NCBI GenBank assembly: GCA_030753015.1 | Contig: JASMDC010000001.1 | Coordinates: 124,001 to 188,000, forward strand | Origin: Candidatus Undinarchaeales archaeon | GTDB lineage: Archaea; SpSt-1190; JASMDC01 | Length of the DNA stretch: 64,000 nucleotides | Direction: 5' to 3' | Shown here: piece after piece, positions 51,606-58,755 of the stretch | Position numbering within the stretch: the first letter of the stretch is position 1 | How the letters are laid out: every line of letters starts with the position of its first letter | Position numbers and translations under genes: made by a program | The notes under the pieces: model-generated | Database searches by the model: none | What the model saw: the letters and a program-made list of their open reading frames with translations, nothing else | What the model was told of the DNA's origin: nothing

Positions 51606-53108
51606 GTGAGAACTGTCGACTGGGACCGGCACTACGATGAAATGCTGCTGGGGGCACCGATCAAGACGCTCCTGAAGCCCGATGACTTCCTTGGCCGTCT
51701 GGCAGGGCTGGAGAATCCGGTGTACGCACCTCTCATCGATACTATTTCCGCCTGGGGCCCGCGGACGTACGAGGCAAAGCGGGATGAGTACGTGCGATCG
51801 CTGGTCGCCAACGACGTCATCTTCGGCAACGCGTCCATTGGCCTTGAGGAGACGGTCATCAACTCGAGCTTCATCCCGCGCATCGTGCCCAGCTCCTATG
51901 TCGAGAGCGAGCAGCGATGCATCCGGGCGATCATCGAGGCGTTCATCAATCTGGTGCACACGCCCGAGATCCTGAGAAAGATCTCCTACCTGCCCGAGTA
52001 CAAGGCACTGGACGCCCTGGGCATCATGGACGCCATCAGCGTCGATACTACCGAGAGCAGCGTGCTGCGCATCGATAAGGCCGTTGTATCCGCCCCGGGC
52101 CCCCTCTACAGCACTCCTGCCAAGACCTACGAGCTCAACTGGTGGGGCGCTGCGGGGCAGTGGCTCGTCGGCCAGCTCGAGCGGGTGTCGTTCGAGACCT
52201 TCGGTCTCGAGGGCAAGGTCCGCAATCTCTCCTTCGGCGCGCTCAAGGCCCAGGCTGACGTGTTCCGGGCCGAGAGCGGTAAGAAACGTCCCACGGTCAT
52301 CATGACCGTGTCCGATGAGAGCTACAATCCCAACGAGCACGCCAACTGGGCCGGGACCATGCGAAGCTTCGGCGTCGACGCTCACACCGTCAAGGAGGGC
52401 GAGCTCGCCTCAATTCTCACGTTCAAGGGGAGCGAGGTGTCCATGCACACCGAAGAGGGCGACACGACGGTCGACGTCTTCTACCTGCGCAACCAGCCGG
52501 ACGCCAGCACCTGGAACCATCCGGTCATCGACCGCATCCTCCGCGCATCGGTCAAGGGCGACATAGTCGTCCAGGAACCGCCGTGGACCGCGCTCTTCGA
52601 GGCCCGCGAGGCCATCGGTCTCGCTCTTGAGCACGCTGACAGCCTCACCTCCAGCTCGGAGGACGCCGAGCTCGTCCGCGCCGCCATGCCCGTCACCACG
52701 CAACTGCGGGGTCACGTCGACAAGGTGCGCGCCCGGGCGGACGACTTCATCCTGAAGTCGAACGCAGTCCACGGAGGGAGGAGCCTGCGTCTGACACGCG
52801 CAGAGGTGCTCAAGTCGCTGGAGGAGTTCCCCAGCATGGCCCCGGACGAGGCGGATGCGCTCATAGTCCAGGAGAAGATTTTCCCCAGCACCATGCCGAC
52901 CGACACGGTGAGCCCGCAGAAGGACGAGCGGCGCAAGGGCAAGCTCGTAATCACCTCGGACCTGCTGGACTTCGATCCCTACGTGCACTGGGAGTGGCGC
53001 AATGGGAAGGTCACTGCCAAGATCGTCGAGGTGCTCACGCGTGCCGGCTTCCCATCCAACGTCCAGGGTGGTGGTGGTATCATCCCCGTGTTCCTGACAA
53101 AGAGCTAG
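51606..53108 (+). CDS. Uncharacterised conserved-looking 500-aa protein (possibly ATP-grasp-like)
   Basis: From a GTG at 51606 with TATA-like GATTTATAG about 30 nt upstream. It is a soluble, evenly coded protein. Segments include PTVIMTVSDESYNPNEHANW, STWNHPVIDRILRASVKGD, IVVQEPPWTALFEAREAIG and GGGGIIPVFLTKS. The arrangement of VFYLRNQPD, a helical middle and a final strand after a Gly-rich loop is reminiscent of ATP-grasp or glutathionylspermidine synthase-like enzymes, but the key metal-binding residues cannot be assigned by eye. It overlaps the convergent DHH gene by 4 nt. Confidence 0.6.
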   Translation: MRTVDWDRHYDEMLLGAPIKTLLKPDDFLGRLAGLENPVYAPLIDTISAWGPRTYEAKRDEYVRSLVANDVIFGNASIGLEETVINSSFIPRIVPSSYVESEQRCIRAIIEAFINLVHTPEILRKISYLPEYKALDALGIMDAISVDTTESSVLRIDKAVVSAPGPLYSTPAKTYELNWWGAAGQWLVGQLERVSFETFGLEGKVRNLSFGALKAQADVFRAESGKKRPTVIMTVSDESYNPNEHANWAGTMRSFGVDAHTVKEGELASILTFKGSEVSMHTEEGDTTVDVFYLRNQPDASTWNHPVIDRILRASVKGDIVVQEPPWTALFEAREAIGLALEHADSLTSSSEDAELVRAAMPVTTQLRGHVDKVRARADDFILKSNAVHGGRSLRLTRAEVLKSLEEFPSMAPDEADALIVQEKIFPSTMPTDTVSPQKDERRKGKLVITSDLLDFDPYVHWEWRNGKVTAKIVEVLTRAGFPSNVQGGGGIIPVFLTKS

Positions 53109-53998
53109 CTATCGAGGCATCCTGCGGGAAGCGGTATGCCCTGGCGGGCGCACTCCTCTGTGATGAGCTCCTTTAGCCGCTCCACGGTCCCTTCCCTGAG
53201 CTCGGGATCGAACGACGCACCTGCAGCGTACGGATGACCGCCACCGCCAAGGGCCGAGGCCACACGGCTGCAGTCGAAAGGCACGTCACGGTCCGGATTG
53301 GTGCCGAAGGAGAGACGGCCCCGGCCGTCCGTATGCGTCGTCACGGTGATCACCAGATCGATACCCTGCTCGTAGAGGGCCAGCTCGGCCACCTTGGACG
53401 AGTACCGCTTCCGATCGGGTACGTCGACGAGGGCGATCCGCCCGTCGCAGACGGTGACACAGTCGCCGTTCTCCAGAAGCTTCAGGGTGGGCGCCTCCCG
53501 CTCCTCGGTGAACCGGCGCAGGCGCTTGAGGAACGTGGCGTCGGTGAACACCGCGTCCATCCCCTCGTCCCGGACCAGCCGGAGGATGTGCAGGAGGAAC
53601 CTGCTGTCCTGGCGGTACTCTAGAGCGAAGGTGAGCCTACGCACGTCTGGTAGTTCCATCCGGAACTGGTCGGTTGCACGGGCGAGCTCCAGGATACGGT
53701 CCACCCGCGGTCCTGCAAGCTCGTAGTAGCGCGCGACCACCACGGCCGCACAGGGTGCCGTGGGGTCCAACTCACCCTCGTAGGTGATGCCCTGCACACG
53801 CCCGGTCTGTGACGCGTGATGGTCGAGCCACACCGATGCTTTTGGCGTGTAAGGGAGGTCGACGACGATGTCGCCCTCTTCCGCCACCTCGTCCACCGTA
53901 TCGGGTCGGGTGAACACCACGTCGTCGATGCTCGTGGCCATGGACACCAAGGCGGCCGAGGCAAGGCCGTCGAAGTCCGTGTGCGCGACGATCCTCAC
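53105..53998 (-). CDS. DHH-family phosphoesterase
   Basis: 297 residues. Motif I is AHTDFDGLASAAL, motif II DIVVDLPY, motif III VWLDHHAS and the DHHA1 glycine motif ALGGGGHPYAAGASF. Such archaeal proteins are RecJ/NrnA-like and hydrolyse oligonucleotides or cyclic dinucleotides. The start is a GTG at 53998, overlapping the uridine phosphorylase stop by 4 nt (GTGA), so the two genes are co-translated. This links nucleotide breakdown with nucleoside salvage. Confidence 0.9.
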   Translation of the reverse strand: MRIVAHTDFDGLASAALVSMATSIDDVVFTRPDTVDEVAEEGDIVVDLPYTPKASVWLDHHASQTGRVQGITYEGELDPTAPCAAVVVARYYELAGPRVDRILELARATDQFRMELPDVRRLTFALEYRQDSRFLLHILRLVRDEGMDAVFTDATFLKRLRRFTEEREAPTLKLLENGDCVTVCDGRIALVDVPDRKRYSSKVAELALYEQGIDLVITVTTHTDGRGRLSFGTNPDRDVPFDCSRVASALGGGGHPYAAGASFDPELREGTVERLKELITEECARQGIPLPAGCLDS

Positions 53999-54759
53999 TT
54001 GAGCACGCCCTCGTCACCAGCCTCGTGCAGGCGGACGGCGGCCTCCAGAGCGCAGGTGATGGCGTTGTTGGTGCCCGGAGTAGTGTCGATGTCCGAGAAC
54101 GGCTCGCCCTCGGCGGTCTCGCCCACGGCCACGAGCACGGTGCCCGCCTTGCATCCGCGGATCTGGGCGACCACGAAGATCGACGCTGACTCCATGGAGG
54201 TGGCCAGCACGCCGGCCTTCTTCCAGAATTCCCACTTCTTCTCTAGGTCGACACCGATGGGTATGTCAGCGGGCTCCTCGATGTAGAATGCGTCCTTGAC
54301 ATGCGCCAGGCCGATGTGGTACTGGTAGCCCTTGTCCCGGGCGGAGAGCCGGAGTGCGTCCATGACGTCGATGTCGGCCACGGCGGGAAAAGAGATGGGC
54401 ACGTACTGGCGGCTGGTCCCGTCCTCGCGAACGGCCCCGCTGACTACGACCAGGTCGTTGAGCTTGACGTGCGGCTGGAGCGAGCCGGCGGTGCCCACCC
54501 GGATGAATGTGTCGGCGCCCACCTGGATGAGCTCTTCCACGGCTATGGCAGCCGACGGCCCGCCGATGCCCGTGGACGTTACGCCGATCGGTACTCCCTT
54601 ATAGCTGCCCACGAAGGTGGTGAACTCGCGGTTCTGGGCCAGCTTGCGCGGATTGTCGAAGAACTTGGAGATGTACTCAGCACGAGCGGGATCGCCGGGA
54701 AGGAGCATGATCTTGGGGACGTCGCCCTTGTTCAGCCCGATGTGATAGGTGTCGGCCAT
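53995..54759 (-). CDS. udp: Uridine phosphorylase family nucleoside phosphorylase
   Basis: 254 residues. LLPGDPARAEYISKFF is the phosphate-binding start, followed by TSTGIGGPSAAIAVEEL, FIRVGTAGSL, YVPISFPAV and SMESASIFVVAQIRG. These match the PNP/UDP hexameric phosphorylases that split uridine or purine nucleosides to base and ribose-1-phosphate. The ATG at 54759 has a TATA-like CCTATATC about 30 nt upstream (54783-54790). That promoter is native DNA immediately left of the cassette array. Confidence 0.92.
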   Translation of the reverse strand: MADTYHIGLNKGDVPKIMLLPGDPARAEYISKFFDNPRKLAQNREFTTFVGSYKGVPIGVTSTGIGGPSAAIAVEELIQVGADTFIRVGTAGSLQPHVKLNDLVVVSGAVREDGTSRQYVPISFPAVADIDVMDALRLSARDKGYQYHIGLAHVKDAFYIEEPADIPIGVDLEKKWEFWKKAGVLATSMESASIFVVAQIRGCKAGTVLVAVGETAEGEPFSDIDTTPGTNNAITCALEAAVRLHEAGDEGVLK

Positions 54760-55112
54760 GGGGGGCTTGGGGACGGTACAGTTTGATATAGGTTACGACT
54801 ACGGGAGGGGCGGCTCCTGTGCAGATGATGCCTCGAACACAGCGAGGTCGATGACGAGTTCACTGGATACAAGCTTGAGATTCATAATGATAGGGTAAGC
54901 AGTTAGGGCCTGTAAACTGATTACTATATCATTTAGAATTCGTCAACAATCCAGACACCAGAAATGACATCGCATAACCACTATTATCGCGTCGTGGTGG
55001 AAATTCGGTAATTCGGATATCCACATGGGCGTTATTCAGGCTGAGGGGGCGACAACGTAGGTGTGCCTCTTACAGTCATTTGGAAGGAAAAGCGACGTCG
55101 GATAACCCCTTG
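54760..55112. other. Left flank of the cassette array and gene-poor cassette 0
   Basis: 54760-54890 is GC-rich like the chromosome and holds the udp promoter and a tiny minus-strand frame (54803-54886, 28 codons, unsupported). From about 54890 it becomes AT-rich. A possible left boundary is G at 54902, in GTTAGGG, an acceptable GTTRRRY-like core. Up to 55112 there is no gene, only the first attC-like site. Confidence 0.5.
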
Positions 55113-55118
55113 TTATAC
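54972..55118 (+). repeat. attC-like recombination site 1
   Basis: R'' box GCATAAC (54972-54978), 5-nt spacer, L'' TTATCGCG (54984-54991), variable centre, L' CGGATAA (55099-55105), spacer, R' GTTATAC (55112-55118). L' pairs with L'' except for one extra G in L'', the hallmark unpaired base of attC sites. Total length is 147 nt. The recombination point would be between G55112 and T55113. Confidence 0.7.
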
Positions 55119-56306
55119 GGCGTTGGCGTTCTTGGTAAAGAAGGTTATTTAGCTTAGGCTTGTCATTTCTGTATACACATGCCCTTTGCCAGTCCATTGA
55201 GTTCCCTACTTGCTATAGGGCTTATTGCATTTGTATGGATTGTGCTCTCGTGGGAGATAGTTTTCATATTTCTTACAATAATGAGAAAGATTCCAGGAAA
55301 GCTGCTCAAAGATCATTTCAAAGAGGAAAAATACCGAAAGCTCATCTCTTCAAAACCAGCTTGGTTGATGCACATTCTCTTCATCTTTGTAATTATTTGT
55401 CTTTTCTGGGGCTATCTTGTAGAACCCTATCGTTTACATATTGAAAGAATTCAAGTTGAAACGAAGAAGATAGCAGCTGGGAGTACCGTCCGAATCGTAC
55501 ATTTAACAGACTCTCATTCCGTTGGAAGAGTCCGCAACGAAGCAAAGGTGACGGAGCTTGTTACATCCTTGAATCCAGATATCGTCGTCTTTACAGGGGA
55601 TGTACTCTCTGCTCCCGAAGGGCTTCCCATGTTCAAGGAAATGATGAAACCATTGTCTGCGCAAGGCGGAATCTTTGGAGTCAAAGGGAATTGGGATGAA
55701 TGGTACTGGAATGAAATGGACCTCTTTGGGGGGACTCCAATAAAGGAACTGAAATCGGACCATGTCAATGTTACAATAAGGAATCAGACGATCTCTGTAA
55801 TTGGAATTGGATTCGGACGTGAGATGTTATTGGAAGAATCAATTGAAGGAATCCACGAAGAACAGTATAAGATCCTTCTGTATCACAAGCCCGATGAGAT
55901 AAAGAATGCAAGAGATCTTGGAATAGACCTCTATCTCACAGGTCATACTCATGGGGGTCAGATAAGATTGCCATTCTATGGGGCAATGATGACGCTATCG
56001 GATTATGGTAAGAAGTACGAATCGGGGTTATTCAGAGAAGGAGATACAACAATGTATGTTTCTCGAGGGATTGGTACAGAGGATGATGGTCTACTTCGAG
56101 CTAGGTTCCTTTGCCCACCAGAGATTACGTACATAGAAATAATTGGTACGGGTTAAATACGTCAATGCCGTATAACGGTCCGGTGCCATCCGACGCGCCG
56201 ACGTCTAGCGAAGGAGAGCGAGGTTCAAATCTGTCCCACTCAAGTAGATCGTCGGCGTGTTGGCGGAGGGCCGACGGGACGGAGGCCCGGAGCCGGATGC
56301 ATTGAG
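55113..56306 (+). mobile_element. Integron-like gene cassette 1
   Basis: About 1194 bp, starting TTATACGGCGTTGG and ending with the G before the next TTATAC. It holds a single plus-strand gene close to the left end and an attC-like site at the right end, the standard cassette layout. It is clearly AT-richer than the flanking chromosome. Confidence 0.72.
55179..56156 (+). CDS. Membrane-anchored calcineurin-like metallophosphoesterase (YkuE-type)
   Basis: 325 residues. Two N-terminal helices (LLAIGLIAFVWIVLSWEIVF and MHILFIFVIICLFWGYLV) are followed by a metallophosphoesterase domain. Metal motifs are VHLTDSHS (DxH, His in place of the usual Asp-X-His spacing), VFTGDVL (GD), GVKGNWDEW (GNxD in place of GNHD), LLYHKP and LYLTGHTHGGQIRLP (GHTHGGQ). 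These enzymes cleave phosphate esters, often of lipids, at the membrane. TATA-like GTTATTTAG (about 55145-55153) is ~28 nt before the ATG, so the cassette may bring its own archaeal promoter. AT-rich codon use sets it apart from its neighbours. Confidence 0.88.
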   Translation: MPFASPLSSLLAIGLIAFVWIVLSWEIVFIFLTIMRKIPGKLLKDHFKEEKYRKLISSKPAWLMHILFIFVIICLFWGYLVEPYRLHIERIQVETKKIAAGSTVRIVHLTDSHSVGRVRNEAKVTELVTSLNPDIVVFTGDVLSAPEGLPMFKEMMKPLSAQGGIFGVKGNWDEWYWNEMDLFGGTPIKELKSDHVNVTIRNQTISVIGIGFGREMLLEESIEGIHEEQYKILLYHKPDEIKNARDLGIDLYLTGHTHGGQIRLPFYGAMMTLSDYGKKYESGLFREGDTTMYVSRGIGTEDDGLLRARFLCPPEITYIEIIGTG

Positions 56307-56312
56307 TTATAC
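56170..56312 (+). repeat. attC-like recombination site 2
   Basis: R'' GTATAAC (56170-56176) is perfectly complementary to R' GTTATAC (56306-56312). L'' TGCCATCCG (56184-56192) pairs with L' CGGATGCA (56294-56301) with one extra C in L''. The centre adds CGACGCGCCGACG against CGTCGGCG. The length of 143 nt is nearly the same as site 1. The right ends of sites 1 and 2 share CGGAT, the core and the CGTTG that follows. Confidence 0.8.
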
Positions 56313-56729
56313 GCCGTTGTCCTTTGGTTTTATTAATGTGAATTGAGTTAACTACATAGAAGGGGAATCAATAAGATGTATGGTTGGAACTTATCAGATA
56401 TTCGATGGTGGGGAGGAAAGGTCGATTATCTTACTAAACTCTTCCTTGGAGTTCTTTTATTTGATATGGCTCATGTATTAGTTTACAATAGAACGCATTT
56501 CTTATTGGATATAATATTAGTTATCTTACCTGTGATTATTGGGTTAATATCATCATGGCAGTTGGAACAAATTACTACTTAGGGATATTATATACGAGTG
56601 GACAATAGCGTATAACTACCTATATCTGCCCTTTTTGTTCCGATGAAGTGTCCTTCGTCCTTAGTCGTGTATCGCCCCTGATGCGCTCTAGGTATCTTCA
56701 CTTTCCGAGATCATTGCAGATGAGTCAAG
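56307..56729 (+). mobile_element. Integron-like gene cassette 2
   Basis: About 423 bp. It starts TTATACGCCGTTG, carries one small plus-strand gene, and ends in attC-like site 3 at G56729. Beyond it the GC-rich 3' end of the next gene begins. Confidence 0.65.
56376..56582 (+). CDS. Small membrane protein, 68 aa
   Basis: MYGWNLSDIRWWGGKVDYL leads into one or two hydrophobic helices (TKLFLGVLLFDMAHVLVY and FLLDIILVILPVIIGLISS). Nothing identifies a family. GAAGGGG lies about 10 nt before the ATG, a bacterial-style Shine-Dalgarno. TTTTATTAA at about 56326-56334 could serve as a promoter. AT-rich and short, it is a typical cassette gene of unknown role. Confidence 0.6.
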   Translation: MYGWNLSDIRWWGGKVDYLTKLFLGVLLFDMAHVLVYNRTHFLLDIILVILPVIIGLISSWQLEQITT

Positions 56730-56735
56730 TTTTCG
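56610..56735 (+). repeat. attC-like recombination site 3, array end
   Basis: R'' GTATAAC (56610-56616) and L'' ATCTGC (56624-56629) are matched by L' GCAGAT (56716-56721), then GAGTCAA and G at 56729 followed by TTTTCG. Only AAC/GTT of the core pairs. That is expected at the end of an array, where the last R' is completed by chromosomal DNA rather than by another cassette. Confidence 0.6.
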
Positions 56736-58332
56736 GAGCCCGTTTCGAAAGCATCGCCCCATCGATGATCTTCCCGATCTCGCGGTCCACGTCCCTGAAG
56801 GCGCGTGCGAGTGGTCGAGGGATCGGGTCGTCGGGCTCCATCGCTGCAAAACCCGGACCGAACACGCGCGCATTCATCTTGGTGAAGAACATCGACACCT
56901 TCATTCCGTACGGCGTGAGGAGGTAGCTGTTTGTGTGGGGCACACGCCAGATGATACCCTTCAAGCGGAGCCGACGCAGGTCGTACGTCATCTGGCCGCT
57001 CAAGTAGGTCGTATGTCCATCATCAAGTAGGTCAGCCATCCCCATGCGCAGGTCCTTATGGGTGAAGCCGTGCGCTGCATGCAGGAACAAGGTGAGCGTC
57101 AGGAAGAGGCACATCACGCGCTTGTCACCAAAGCGCAGGCCTGACGCCCGTCGACCGTCTTCCGTGACGGTGGGCTGCACCACACGTTCCACGCCCTCCT
57201 GCGAGAGGGCACAGTCCTGGCTGACGCGCTCGACGTCAAGTAGACGCCGGTTCGTCATACGACCGATCTTCTGGAGATAGGGAAGGTTGTCGAGTCCCTT
57301 GTTCACCCTGAAGTCCTTCGGGTTGTTGATGGTGGTCTCCGTGCGAAGAGCACGGTTCTCCTTGAAATACTGCTTGACTTGGTTCCTCTTGTAGTTGAAG
57401 TGGAGGCTGGGATGGACGCCCTGATTGATGACCCTGGTCCGGAACTTCCCGGGAGTGGCCTTCGTGATGCGGCGGTCGAACACAACACTGATGCCGTCGG
57501 GCCTCCCCAGATCGATGTTCTCCCTTATGACGCCCTCAAAGAACCGTCTCCCGTTCTGGGGACGGTCGAAGACCTGGGTGCGGCTTACCTCCATTTGCCA
57601 GATGGAAAGCTTGTGACCGTACCCCGCTTCGATGCTCTCGTCACTCAATGGCCAGGGAAGACGTTCCCGCCATCGGGTGAAGAACTCCCTGATCTGCGTG
57701 GGACCGAGCCGGTCACAGATCTCTTGTAGCCTTTCGGGGTCGGTGCAGGAGCGGAAGCCGTTGTCCAGCGGCTCGAAGGGGATGCCCTCCTTCCGTAGTT
57801 GCTGCTTGGCCCACTCATGGCCGTTCAGGCAGACCTTGACCGGGAAGGGGACATAGGTGCAGACCTTGATGAACCCGGGACCGAACTCCTTGTCCTTGAT
57901 GTAGAAATAGATGTGGTTGACATTGGCTGGCTGACGAGAGAGATCAAAGTAAACACGGCCCTTCTTCACCTTCTTGTACCCCTTGAAGGCTATCGCCCGC
58001 TCCTGGGCTATGCCGATGAAGACGACACCCTCCTCCTTATCGAACTTCTTGAGGTACTTGGCGGCGATGTCGTCCTTGCGTTCACCACGCTTGAAGTGGA
58101 TGATGGGGGTGTAGTTATCTCGTGCGAAGAGCTCGACGCGTGCCTTGAAGGTCGTCGTCATCTTCTTGAACAACGCAGGTGAGGGAATGGGATAGCCACG
58201 CTCACGAAGGTAGTAGACGAGTTGTCCGGATGTCTGGAGTGTGGGGATGTAGCCGTTCAGGTAGATCCTGTCCATGCACTCGATGTCGAGCGTCACATGC
58301 TTGGAAAGGAGTTCGTTGATATTGACGGCCAT
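56725..58332 (-). CDS. Conserved 535-aa protein of bacterial type, function unknown
   Basis: The N-terminus MDRIYLNGYIPTLQTSGQLV, the segment VKVCLNGHEWAKQQL, then IPFEPLDNGFRSC, the stretch LRTETTINNPKDF and the end region ITxxMTYDLRRLRLKG...LTPYGM resemble a large family of ~500-residue proteins I recall from many bacteria, for which I know no function. The last third looks like a winged helix. The stop codon (56725-56727) and part of the last Thr codon come from the inserted cassette DNA; the C-terminus otherwise appears complete. No good promoter was seen. Confidence 0.65.
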   Translation of the reverse strand: MAVNINELLSKHVTLDIECMDRIYLNGYIPTLQTSGQLVYYLRERGYPIPSPALFKKMTTTFKARVELFARDNYTPIIHFKRGERKDDIAAKYLKKFDKEEGVVFIGIAQERAIAFKGYKKVKKGRVYFDLSRQPANVNHIYFYIKDKEFGPGFIKVCTYVPFPVKVCLNGHEWAKQQLRKEGIPFEPLDNGFRSCTDPERLQEICDRLGPTQIREFFTRWRERLPWPLSDESIEAGYGHKLSIWQMEVSRTQVFDRPQNGRRFFEGVIRENIDLGRPDGISVVFDRRITKATPGKFRTRVINQGVHPSLHFNYKRNQVKQYFKENRALRTETTINNPKDFRVNKGLDNLPYLQKIGRMTNRRLLDVERVSQDCALSQEGVERVVQPTVTEDGRRASGLRFGDKRVMCLFLTLTLFLHAAHGFTHKDLRMGMADLLDDGHTTYLSGQMTYDLRRLRLKGIIWRVPHTNSYLLTPYGMKVSMFFTKMNARVFGPGFAAMEPDDPIPRPLARAFRDVDREIGKIIDGAMLSKRAPKT

Positions 58333-58755
58333 CAGTAGTGATGAGGCTCCTGAGAGTTATCCCTCTTTCCATGAGGATGACTAGCCTTTGTTATGCCATT
58401 GATTCACTCGACGGTTTGAGGCGAAGCTTCGCTAGTATACGAAAGAACAGTCATACTCCAGTAGTCCGATAAAATCTCAGCAACGTCTTTATCACGAACT
58501 CGATGTCCGATATAAGTCCATGTCGCATTTTTATCCGAACGTCCGAGATGACGGACCCGGTCCTCGTCATGTATCCGACTTGCGGTTCGGATATCACAGG
58601 TCCCTTATAGACCCGATCCATCCGCTCCGAAACCCTTATACCTTCACGCCGTCTACTTCTTTATCGAGGCGGATGACCGCACATCGATGTAAGAGCCTAA
58701 CCGGGCTATGACAGGACCTAGGGTAGGAGACGCCTCGCTTCCTTCTGTCAGAGGC
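58333..58755. other. Intergenic region with nested dyad symmetry
   Basis: 423 bp with no gene. ATCCGAAC (58533-58540) pairs with GTTCGGAT (58585-58592), enclosing ATGACG (58548-58553)/CGTCAT (58565-58570) with GACC/GGTC continuing the inner stem. Several TATA-like strings (TTTATC, TATAAG, TTATAG, CTTATACC) are scattered around it. Confidence 0.4.

Noticed and set aside
56215-56235. GGTTCAAATC, a tRNA T-loop-like string
   Set aside because: No flanking stem pairs and no anticodon arm could be built; it lies in the variable centre of attC-like site 2.
58520-58711. 63-aa plus-strand frame
   Set aside because: No start signal, and its composition is unlike coding DNA; it crosses the dyad-symmetric spacer.
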